From contig CAZCZE010000052.1 in the NCBI GenBank assembly GCA_964503125.1, positions 1 to 64,000 of the forward strand: a DNA stretch of 64,000 nt, given 5' to 3'. This DNA is from FEN-1219 sp964503125 (GTDB lineage Bacteria > Pseudomonadota > Gammaproteobacteria > Steroidobacterales > Rariloculaceae). The stretch's first letter is position 1. Each line of letters opens with the position of its first letter. The notes beneath the pieces were generated by a model. That model did not search any database. It saw only the letters and a list, made by a program, of their open reading frames with translations, and was not told the DNA's origin. The position numbers were made by a program, and so were the translations under genes. Positions 56,024 through 64,000 of this stretch are shown in pieces.

Positions 56024-56961
56024 GCAAGCTACGCACGGCCGTCGTCGGCGTCGGCTACCTCGGGCGGTTCCACGCGCAGAAGCACCGCGCCCTCGACTCC
56101 GTGGAGCTCGTCGCCGTGTGCGACAAGGACGCCGAGCGGTGCCGCAGCGTCGCCGCCGAGGTGGGCACGAGCGCTTGCACGGACCACCGCGAGCTCGTGG
56201 GTCAAGTCGACGCCGTCACGATAGCCGCGACGACGGCCGAGCACTTCGCGCTCGCGCGCTTTTTCCTCGAGCACGGCGTGCATGTGCTCGTCGAGAAGCC
56301 GATGACGCGCACGAGCGCGGAGGCCGCGATCCTCACGGCCCTCGCCGCAGAGCGCGGGCTCAAGCTGCAAGTCGGCCACGTCGAGCGCTTCAATCCGGCG
56401 CTGCTAGCGGCGCGCGAGACGCTGACGACGGTGCGGTTCATCGAGTGCCACCGGCTCGCGCCGTTCAAGGGCCGCGGCGCCGACGTCAACGTGATCCTCG
56501 ACGTCATGATCCACGACTTAGACGTGATCCTGTCGCTCGTCGCCGCCGAGCCCACGGGCGTCTCCGCCGTCGGCATCCCCGTGCTCATGGACGACATCGA
56601 CATCGCCAACGCGCGCATCGAGTTCGCCAGCGGCGCCGTCGCCAACGTGACGGCCTCGCGCGTCTCCACGACGCCGCAGCGCCGCTTCCGCGTCTTTCAG
56701 CCGAATCAGTACGTGTCGATCGACTTCGGCAACGGCGAGGTCCGCCGCGTCACGAAGCAAGGCGATTGGCGCGAAGGCATGCCGCCGCTCAAAGAGGAGA
56801 TCTGGAACCTCGAAAAAGGCGACGCGCTGCTCGCGGAAACGAAGGCCTTCGTCGATGCGGTCGTGACGGACAAGCCTTGCGTCGTCTCCGGCGCCGACGG
56901 CGTCGCCGCCCTCAAGCTCGCCGAAATGATCGACGCCGACATCTCCCGCCGTCAAACCTGA
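56020..56961 (+). CDS. Gfo/Idh/MocA oxidoreductase, possibly GnnA-like
   Basis: A 313-residue NAD(P)-dependent oxidoreductase from GTG at 56020. N-terminal Rossmann GVGYLGRFHAQKHRAL, VEKPMTRTSAEAA (catalytic Lys of the EKP motif), VGHVERFNPALLAA, and DVMIHDLDVILSLV with the Asp and His typical of sugar-oxidising members. The gene overlaps the lpxA-like stop by 4 bases. In Acidithiobacillus and Leptospira the neighbouring GnnA oxidises the 3-position of UDP-GlcNAc for 3-amino lipid A; a GnnB aminotransferase is not next to it here, so the role is a hypothesis. Confidence 0.85.
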   Translation: MSKLRTAVVGVGYLGRFHAQKHRALDSVELVAVCDKDAERCRSVAAEVGTSACTDHRELVGQVDAVTIAATTAEHFALARFFLEHGVHVLVEKPMTRTSAEAAILTALAAERGLKLQVGHVERFNPALLAARETLTTVRFIECHRLAPFKGRGADVNVILDVMIHDLDVILSLVAAEPTGVSAVGIPVLMDDIDIANARIEFASGAVANVTASRVSTTPQRRFRVFQPNQYVSIDFGNGEVRRVTKQGDWREGMPPLKEEIWNLEKGDALLAETKAFVDAVVTDKPCVVSGADGVAALKLAEMIDADISRRQT

Positions 56962-57093
56962 CCTCGGCCGGAGGCAGTCCTCGCATAGCGTTCGGCGGGG
57001 CGCTCGCGCGCATGGACGCGCGCGAGCGAGCCTACAGGGACGTACTTGCGGCGTCCCCGGCGAATGCTATGCGAGGGCTGCCTCCGGCCGAGG

Positions 57094-57096
<3 letters not shown>
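56959..57096. repeat. 138-bp palindrome spanning the stop codons of two convergent genes
   Basis: The left arm 56959-57000 and the right arm 57055-57096 are 42-base inverted repeats with three differences, two of which are G-T pairs in RNA. Inside is a second perfect hairpin, CGCTCGCGCGC (57001-57011) with GCGCGCGAGCG (57018-57028). The left arm begins exactly at the TGA of the Gfo/Idh gene and the right arm ends exactly at the TGA (read on minus) of ntrC. It may be a MITE-like insertion or a long bidirectional terminator. The unpaired part reads AGCCTACAGGGACGTACTTG. Confidence 0.9.
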
Positions 57097-58496
<1,400 letters not shown>

Positions 58497-58497
<1 letters not shown>

Positions 58498-59540
58498 CAG
58501 GGCCGCCCTCCGGTGACGACGGGCAAGCGGATCTGGAACACGGTACGCCCGGGCTCGCTCGTGAACTCGATGAGCCCGCCGTTGCGGCTCACGAGGTCCT
58601 GCGCAATCGTCAACCCTAAGCCCGTGCCCGTCGGGCGGCCCGTCACGAGCGGGTAGAAGATCGTGTCCTTGATCTCGTCGGGAATCCCGGGGCCGTTGTC
58701 CTCGACCTCGGCCGACAGCACGAGCCGGTGCCGCTCGCCGCCGACCGTGAAGTTGCTTAAGGCCCGCGTGCGGAAGACGAGGCGGCCGCGCTCGCCGAGC
58801 GCCTGCATCGCGTTGCGCGCGACGTTGAGGAACGCCTGAATCATCTGGTTCCGATCGACCGTGATCGACGGCAGGCTCGGATCGTAGTCGCGAATGAGCT
58901 CTATACCTACGGCTTTCTCGGCCTCTAGGAGCTGGGCCACGTGCTCGGTGATGCGGTGCAGGTTGATCTCTTCGGGGCGCGAGGCGCCGCCGGCGCGCAG
59001 GATGCCGTCGACGAGCGCCGCGAGGCGGTCGGCTTCTTCGATGATGACGCGCGTGTAGGCCTTCTGCGCTGGATCGGGTAGCTGCCGCTCGAGGAGCTGC
59101 GCGGCGCCGCGTAATCCGCCGAGCGGGTTCTTCACCTCGTGGGCGAGCTGGCGAATGATGCGTCGTGACAACCGTTGCTGCGCCACGAGCTCCGCCTCGC
59201 GCCGGACGCGTGAGTCGCGCTCCCGGTCGAGCAGCTCGAGCACGACCATGCCTTCGGCGTCGAGCAGCGTCACGCGGCAGTCGAGCACGACCTCGTGCTC
59301 GCCGACACGAGCCGAGAATTCGTGGAGGCTGAACGCGAGCCCCGTCGCGAGCGCGCGCTGACAGAGCGCAACGAGCTCGGCTGCGGGGTGCACGACCTCG
59401 GTGAGCCCGCGGCCCACGAGCCGGCGCGAGCTCACGCCGAAGAGATTCTCCGCGGCCCCGTTGAGATACGCGACGACGAGCGCGTGATCGAGAACCACGA
59501 TCGCAGTCGACAACCCTTGAAGAATCGTGTCCGACGACAA
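58497..59540 (-). CDS. ntrB: Nitrogen sensor kinase NtrB
   Basis: About 347 residues: PAS domain (LQGLSTAIVVLDHALVVAYL, then NGAAENLF), His-kinase core with the phospho-His block RRIIRQLAHEVKNPLGGLRG, DRNQMIQAFLNVARNAMQAL (N box), EDNGPGIPDEIKD and TGTGLGLTIAQDLV (G boxes). No ATG or GTG is found at the expected start; TTG at 59540 (MSSDTILQGLST) fits the NtrB N-terminus. The frame upstream is open and Arg/Ala-rich but not family-like. NtrB phosphorylates NtrC when GlnB is uridylylated. Confidence 0.93.
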
Positions 59541-59644
59541 CCCGCGGCGACCGCGGCGCGCTGCGGCAGGCAGGTCGATCGGGCCCGACGACGCGCCGAG
59601 CGCGCGCCGATCCGCGGACGCTGCCGGAGCGAGCGGGCTAGAGG

Positions 59645-60202
59645 TCAGCCCGGCGGATTTGGATTCGGCGGCGGGGGCCGCAACGGGTTGCTGGGATTCT
59701 GGATGCTGGTCTGACGGACGAAGAACCGGCGCACCGCAGAGCGCATGAGCTCCGTGCCTGCGCTGTCGAGCACGATGACCTCCAGCGTATGGGCGCCGCG
59801 GAAAACGTTCGGCACCGTCACGCGCGGGTTCGTCGTGTTGAGGTCGTAGCGCTGGCCGTCGATGGCCAAGTCGAACCGGTGCCCCTGTTGTAAGGCGGGC
59901 AGGAACCGCACTTGCACCGTGAGCGCGGCCCCGATGTTCGAGAGCGTTTCTTGGTCGCCCGGGCTCACGATCTCGATGCTCTCGTAGGGCGGCGCCGTTT
60001 CGGCCGGAGCATCCGGGCGCGAGCCCGTCGGCGGCGTGGCCACGCCGAAGCCCTGCGCACCCGCGAGCTCGATCTGCTGCGCGCCCGGCACGGGCCGATC
60101 GGAGAAGTGCACTTGACCGTTCGCGTCGACCCACGTCCAGGCGGGTGCGCCGCTCAAGGGAGTCGCCGGCAGGGCAAACAATAGGATCAGCCACTTACGC
60201 AT
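59645..60202 (-). CDS. Secreted DUF4124 domain protein next to ntrBC
   Basis: A 185-residue protein with a signal peptide (MRKWLILLFALPATPLSG), the DUF4124 block APAWTWVDANGQVHFSDRPV, and a C-terminal Ig-like or beta-rich part (VRFLPALQQGHRFDLAIDGQ, then RGAHTLEVIVLDSAGTELMR). It ends in a Pro-rich tail. It sits between glnA and ntrB on the same strand, as DUF4124 genes commonly do in gammaproteobacteria. Second DUF4124 protein of the window (other at 39.3 kb). Role unknown. Confidence 0.85.
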   Translation of the reverse strand: MRKWLILLFALPATPLSGAPAWTWVDANGQVHFSDRPVPGAQQIELAGAQGFGVATPPTGSRPDAPAETAPPYESIEIVSPGDQETLSNIGAALTVQVRFLPALQQGHRFDLAIDGQRYDLNTTNPRVTVPNVFRGAHTLEVIVLDSAGTELMRSAVRRFFVRQTSIQNPSNPLRPPPPNPNPPG

Positions 60203-60243
60203 GCTCCAAGCTTAGCGCCAGCGGCGCTTTCTGCCAAACAGCG

Positions 60244-60267
60244 GGCGGGGTTTACGAGAACCCCGCC
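60244..60267 (-). terminator. Hairpin terminator after glnA
   Basis: GGCGGGGTT (60244-60252) and AACCCCGCC (60259-60267) form a perfect 9-bp stem with a 6-base loop, 44 bp after the glnA stop. On the minus strand TGTTTGG follows, a weak T-tract. Confidence 0.7.
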
Positions 60268-60310
60268 ACGCTTTGCGTTTGACAAAACCGCTTAACCCAA
60301 GCCTCCGACT

Positions 60311-61720
60311 TTAGAGGCTGTAGTACATCTCGAACTCGACGGGGTGCGGCGTCATCGAGAAACGGGTGATTTCCTGCTCCTTGAGCCCGATGTACGCATC
60401 GATCGTCGAGTTGTTGAGCACGCCGCCCGCCGTCAGGAAGCCACGATCCTTGTCGAGCGCCTCGAGCGACTGCGTCAGCGAGTACGATACGGTCGGGATC
60501 TGCTTCTCCTCCTCGGGCGGGAGGTCGTAGAGATCCTTGTCGCTCGGCGCGCCCGGGTTGATTTTGTTCGCGATGCCGTCGAGACCGGCCATGAGCATGG
60601 CCGTGAATCCCAAGTACGGGTTCGACGTGCTGTCCGGGAAACGCACCTCGATGCGGCGCGCCTTCGGATTCTGCACGTACGGAACGCGAATCGACGCGGA
60701 GCGATTGCGCGCCGAATAGGCGAGCAACGTCGGCGCCTCGAAGCCCTTGACGAGGCGCTTGTAGCTGTTCGTCGACGCGTTCGTCAGCGCGTTGATGGCG
60801 TGCGCGTGCTTCATGACGCCGCCGATGTAGTAAAGCGCCGTCTGCGACAGGCCGCCGTAGAGGTCGCCCTGGAACAGGTTCTTGCCGCCCTTCGCGAGCG
60901 ACTGATGGACGTGCATGCCGCTGCCGTTGTCGCCGAGCAGCGGCTTCGGCATGAACGTGGCCGTCTTGCCGTAGCTGTGCGCGACGTTCTGCACGACGTA
61001 CTTGAGCGTCATGACGTCGTCGGCCTTCCTGACGAGCGAGCCGAATTTCACGCCGATTTCGCACTGGCCGGCCGTCGCGACCTCGTGGTGGTGAACCTCG
61101 ACGACAAGGCCCATTTCCTCGAGCGCCAAGCACATCGCCGAGCGGATGTCTTGCAGCGAGTCCACGGGCGGGACGGGGAAGTAGCCGCCCTTGATGCCGG
61201 GACGGTGGCCGAGGTTGCCCTCCGCGATCTCCTTGCCGCTCTGCCACGCGCCCTCGTACGAATCGATGGCGTAGAACGCGCCGTGCATCTGCGAGGCCCA
61301 ACGCACGTCGTCGAAGACGAAAAATTCGTTCTCCGGACCGAAGTACGCTTCGTCGGCGATGCCCGTCGAGCGCATGTAGGTTTCGGCACGCTTGGCGGCC
61401 GAGCGCGGATCGCGCTCGTAGCCCTGCATCGTCGTCGGCTCGATGATGTCGCAGCGGATGTTCAGCGTGGACTCTTCCATGAACGGATCGAGCACGGCCG
61501 TTCCGGCGTCGAGCCCGAGGATCATGTCGGACTCGTTGATGCCCTTCCAGCCGGCGATCGACGAGCCGTCGAACATCTTGCCGTCCTCGAACATCCCGGC
61601 GTCGACCTGATGCGAGGGCACGGTCACGTGCTGCTCTTTGCCACGCGTATCCGTGAATCGCAGGTCGACGAACTTGACGCCTTTTTCTTTGATGAACTTG
61701 AGAACCTCGGCGGGCGACAT
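60311..61720 (-). CDS. glnA: Type I glutamine synthetase
   Basis: ATP-dependent synthesis of glutamine, 469 residues, dodecamer. MFDGSSIAGWKGINESDM, GPENEFFVFDD (metal Glu), NGSGMHVHQSL, YSARNRSASIRVPYVQNPKA and the adenylylation site DKDLYDLPPEE (Tyr near 397) are present, so GlnE-type control is expected. GGAGG lies just before the ATG. A sigma-54 box at 61814-61829 fits NtrC control, and ntrB-ntrC are downstream with one DUF4124 gene between. Confidence 0.97.
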   Translation of the reverse strand: MSPAEVLKFIKEKGVKFVDLRFTDTRGKEQHVTVPSHQVDAGMFEDGKMFDGSSIAGWKGINESDMILGLDAGTAVLDPFMEESTLNIRCDIIEPTTMQGYERDPRSAAKRAETYMRSTGIADEAYFGPENEFFVFDDVRWASQMHGAFYAIDSYEGAWQSGKEIAEGNLGHRPGIKGGYFPVPPVDSLQDIRSAMCLALEEMGLVVEVHHHEVATAGQCEIGVKFGSLVRKADDVMTLKYVVQNVAHSYGKTATFMPKPLLGDNGSGMHVHQSLAKGGKNLFQGDLYGGLSQTALYYIGGVMKHAHAINALTNASTNSYKRLVKGFEAPTLLAYSARNRSASIRVPYVQNPKARRIEVRFPDSTSNPYLGFTAMLMAGLDGIANKINPGAPSDKDLYDLPPEEEKQIPTVSYSLTQSLEALDKDRGFLTAGGVLNNSTIDAYIGLKEQEITRFSMTPHPVEFEMYYSL

Positions 61721-62078
61721 GTATTCCTCCGTTATTGCTGTCAGTGGTTGTCGCTGCCGGTGCCAGAACGTGGCGCGCGCGGCAGGCGCCCTTACTTTGA
61801 GAGTTCCGGAATGTGCATTCTTTGTGCCACTGCCGGAACGCCGCTAAGCTACTGTTTTTTCTGCGCGTCGGCAACACCGGGGGGGCGACGCGCACCAGAA
61901 CGAAGCATGGGCGAAAACACGGCGCCCGAAAATAGGGCGTGTTTCGGCGGGTAAGCGCGTGGGAGGGCCGCCGCGGCCGGACGCGAGTGTCCGCGGCGAG
62001 GCCACCGTAACCCGGCTACCGTGCGTCGTTATACTGGCGCGCTTCGTTTTTCGGCGTCGCGGCGCGGAGTGGTCGGTC
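61721..62078. other. Divergent regulatory region between glnA and glyS
   Basis: 358 bp without a gene. It holds the glnA sigma-54 box (61814-61829), a 7-bp inverted repeat GTTCCGG/CCGGAAC flanking that box (61803-61809 and 61833-61839), a 9-bp inverted repeat TGCGCGTCG/CGACGCGCA (61862-61870 and 61886-61894), and TATACT at 62030-62035 as a possible -10 for glyS. The last inverted repeat lies where NtrC enhancers are expected, but it does not match the NtrC consensus. Confidence 0.6.
61814..61829 (-). promoter_or_regulatory. Sigma-54 promoter of glnA
   Basis: On the minus strand TGGCAC, 5 bases, ATGCA matches the -24/-12 consensus TGGCAC-N5-TTGCA with one mismatch and the right spacing. It lies 94 bases before the glnA ATG. 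With ntrBC nearby this is the expected nitrogen-controlled promoter. Confidence 0.75.
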
Positions 62079-63641
62079 ATGGTTCCCATGGAAAAAATCG
62101 TGTCGCTCTGCAAGCGACGCGGCTTCATCTTTCCCTCGAGCGAGATCTACGGCGGGTTGAACGGCGCCTGGGACTACGGTCCGCTCGGCGTGGAGCTCAA
62201 GCGCAACGTCAAACAAGCGTGGTGGGACGACATGGTCGCGCATCACGACGAGACCGCCGAGCAGCCCGGCGCGCCGCAACCGTTCGGTATGGTCGGTCTC
62301 GACAGCGCGCTGCTCATGAACCCGAAGGTCTGGGAGGCGAGCGGCCACGTCGGCGGCTTCAGCGATCCCATGGTCGACGATCGCGAGACGCGCGCGCGTT
62401 ATCGCGCCGATCAGCTCGCGGTGTTCGCGCTCGATCTCGTCGGTGCCGACGGCTCCGTGGAGCGCTACGACGAGATGCTGTTCGCGGCGCCGGGCGAGGT
62501 CGGCAAGTCCGAGCCCGCCGAGCTCTTCGAGCCCCACCGCAAGCGCATCGCCTCGCTGCAGAAGCATAGACACGCGGAGGAAGCGCGGCCCGTCGCCGTG
62601 CCCGGCGCGCTCAACGACGAGGCGCTGCGCGCGAAGGTCATCGCGCCCGGAGCGGCCGCGCCCGGCACGCTCACGGCGCCGCGAGCGTTCAATCTCATGT
62701 TCAAGACGCACGTTGGCGCCCTCGAGGACCACTCGAGCGTCACGTACCTGCGACCGGAGACGGCGCAGGGCATCTTCGTCAACTTCAAGAACGTCTGCGA
62801 CACGGCGCGCGTCCGCGTACCGTTCGGCATCGGGCAGATCGGCAAGGCATTCCGCAACGAGATCAACCCGCGCAACTTCACGTTCCGCAGCCGCGAGTTC
62901 GAGCAGATGGAGATCGAGTTCTTCTGCCGCGCGAGCGACTCGGCGCAGTGGTACCGATACTGGCGCGAGCGGCGCTATCGCTGGTACCTCGGGCTCGGGA
63001 TCCGGGCCGAGAACCTGCACTTGCGCGAGCATGGGGCCGGCGAGCTCGCGCATTACGCGGCCGGTTGCGCCGACGTGGAGTACGACTTCCCGTTCGGCCG
63101 CAGCGAGCTCGAAGGCATCGCGAACCGCACGGACTTCGATCTGCGTCAGCACATGCAGATGAGCGGCAAGGATCTGCGCTACTTCGACGACCAAGAGCAG
63201 AACGAGGAAGCGCGGCGTTACCTGCCGCACGTCATCGAGCCGTCGGCCGGCGCCGATCGCGGTACGCTCGCTTTCTTGTGCGACGCCTACAGCGAGGACG
63301 AAGTCGGCGGCGAGCCCCGCACCGTGCTCAAGCTTCATCCGCGGCTTGCGCCGATCAAGGCGGCGGTGTTCCCGCTCGTCAAGAAGGACGGCATGCCCGA
63401 GAAGGGGCTCGAGATCTACCGCGCGCTCAAGAAGCGCTTCAACGTCTACTACGACGAGAAGGGCGCGATCGGGCGGCGTTATCGGCGGCAGGACGAGGCG
63501 GGCACGCCGTTCTGCATCACCGTCGACGGCGAGACGCTGACTGCGGGCAGCGTCACGGTGCGCGAGCGCGACAGCTGCGCGCAGACGCGCGTCGGCGTCG
63601 CGGAGCTCGGTGCGTATTTGGGCGAGCGGCTGGGGGCCTAA
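62079..63641 (+). CDS. glyS: Glycyl-tRNA synthetase, single-chain (homodimeric) type
   Basis: Class II synthetase of 520 residues: MEKIVSLCKRRGFIFPSSEI, then YGGLNGAWDYGPLG (motif 1 area), NLMFKTHVGALEDHSSVTYL, RPETAQGIFVNFKNV (motif 2), FGIGQIGKAFRNEINPRNFT, FRSREFEQMEIEFF, and the anticodon-binding C-terminal part (LAPIKAAVFPLVKKDGMPEK). This is the alpha2 type found in archaea, eukaryotes and some bacteria, not the alpha2-beta2 GlyQ-GlyS usual in gammaproteobacteria. GGAG lies 9 bases before the ATG at 62079; ATG at 62088 is possible. Confidence 0.94.
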   Translation: MVPMEKIVSLCKRRGFIFPSSEIYGGLNGAWDYGPLGVELKRNVKQAWWDDMVAHHDETAEQPGAPQPFGMVGLDSALLMNPKVWEASGHVGGFSDPMVDDRETRARYRADQLAVFALDLVGADGSVERYDEMLFAAPGEVGKSEPAELFEPHRKRIASLQKHRHAEEARPVAVPGALNDEALRAKVIAPGAAAPGTLTAPRAFNLMFKTHVGALEDHSSVTYLRPETAQGIFVNFKNVCDTARVRVPFGIGQIGKAFRNEINPRNFTFRSREFEQMEIEFFCRASDSAQWYRYWRERRYRWYLGLGIRAENLHLREHGAGELAHYAAGCADVEYDFPFGRSELEGIANRTDFDLRQHMQMSGKDLRYFDDQEQNEEARRYLPHVIEPSAGADRGTLAFLCDAYSEDEVGGEPRTVLKLHPRLAPIKAAVFPLVKKDGMPEKGLEIYRALKKRFNVYYDEKGAIGRRYRRQDEAGTPFCITVDGETLTAGSVTVRERDSCAQTRVGVAELGAYLGERLGA

Positions 63642-63647
63642 AGCGGC

Positions 63648-64000
63648 ATGCTCGTTGCGCGGCCCGGCCTCGTCATCATCGATCGCGACGGCGTGATCAA
63701 CGAGGACTCGGACGAGTACATCAAGTCGGTCGCCGAGTGGCGGCCGATCGCCGGCAGTCTCGAAGCGATCGCGGCGCTGCACCGCGCCGGCTGGCGCGTG
63801 GCCGTCATCACGAATCAATCCGGCATCGGGCGCGGGCTCTACGACGAGGAGACGCTCGCGGCGATTCACGGCCACATGCGCGAGCGGGTCCGCGCCACCG
63901 GAGGCGAGCTCGCGGGGGTCTACTACTGCCCGCACCTCCCGGACGCCGGTTGTGATTGCCGCAAGCCGCGACCGGGGATGTTCCGGCAGCTCGAGCGCGA
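63648..64000 (+). CDS. gmhB: HAD-family heptose-bisphosphate phosphatase, partial
   Basis: First 117 or so codons of D-glycero-beta-D-manno-heptose 1,7-bisphosphate 7-phosphatase, truncated by the window end. IIDRDGVINEDSDEYIKS has the nucleophile Asp and DxDG-type motif, VAVITNQSGIGRGLYDE is motif II, and CPHLPDAGCDCRKPRPGM is the GmhB zinc-binding loop and Lys. It needs heptose for lipopolysaccharide core. It follows glyS by 6 bp, as in many gammaproteobacteria. HisB-type phosphatase is less likely because of the zinc loop. Confidence 0.92.
   Translation, partial: MLVARPGLVIIDRDGVINEDSDEYIKSVAEWRPIAGSLEAIAALHRAGWRVAVITNQSGIGRGLYDEETLAAIHGHMRERVRATGGELAGVYYCPHLPDAGCDCRKPRPGMFRQLER

Overview
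The window is a continuous GC-rich stretch of a bacterial chromosome. The gene neighbourhoods are gammaproteobacterial: ubiE-ubiJ-ubiB, dapF-DUF484-xerC, algZ-algR-hemX-hemY, ubiK-comM, glnA-ntrB-ntrC, trmL, DUF971, DUF3012 and DUF4124 proteins. Some choices are unusual for the class: a dimer-type glycyl-tRNA synthetase, a class 1B dihydroorotate dehydrogenase, and an LpxA paired with a sugar-nucleotide-type oxidoreductase. This suggests an early-branching or environmental lineage (for example Steroidobacteraceae/Woeseiaceae-like; that placement is a guess).

Layout. 1-1.4 kb: 5' part of ppc and a small protein gene, both minus strand. 1.5-8.2 kb: a complete trpEGDCFBA operon behind a leader peptide with tandem Trp codons and a ribosome-controlled attenuator. 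A 44-bp double-hairpin repeat sits in frame in trpF and trpA. 8.2-10.3 kb: an EEP-family membrane phosphatase/nuclease, a CinA-type protein and two tiny overlapping membrane proteins.

10.3-25.2 kb is an accessory defence island. A type I restriction system is split: hsdM-hsdS is separated from hsdR by a SIR2-like protein, an Abi/HEPN-like protein and a PHP-SMC-like (TrlF-type) ATPase. After hsdR come an overlapping dGTPase-nucleotidyltransferase pair and a DUF222-HNH endonuclease whose coding sequence carries small palindromic insertions. Coding style changes inside the island: hsdM and hsdR look host-like, while the intervening genes are less GC-biased.

25.2-42.7 kb is core chromosome: ubiquinone genes (ubiB, ubiJ, ubiE, later ubiK), a peptidoglycan-binding membrane protein, hslVU, xerC, dapF, an orphan ParA, hemY-hemX next to algR-algZ (without hemC/hemD), comM, a c5-type cytochrome, a deleted GNAT pseudogene and tRNA-Arg(CCG). 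42.7-51.3 kb, almost all minus strand: a secreted cytochrome-quinoprotein dehydrogenase with a CHRD protein, an RRM protein, a cluster of the same 44-bp repeat, small lipoprotein and membrane proteins, a diguanylate cyclase, a carboxy-terminal protease and EnvC. 51.4-57 kb: rhodanese, glutaredoxin, secB, gpsA (plus strand), convergent trmL, then pyrD, lpxA and a Gfo/Idh oxidoreductase. A 138-bp palindrome covers both stop codons between that oxidoreductase and the convergent ntrC. 57-64 kb: ntrC, ntrB, a DUF4124 protein and glnA behind a sigma-54-type promoter, then glycyl-tRNA synthetase and the start of gmhB.

The most promising novelty is the defence island: the three-gene insertion inside the hsd locus and the dGTPase-nucleotidyltransferase pair. 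Next are the protein-coding palindromic repeat family with compensatory changes and the stop-to-stop palindrome.
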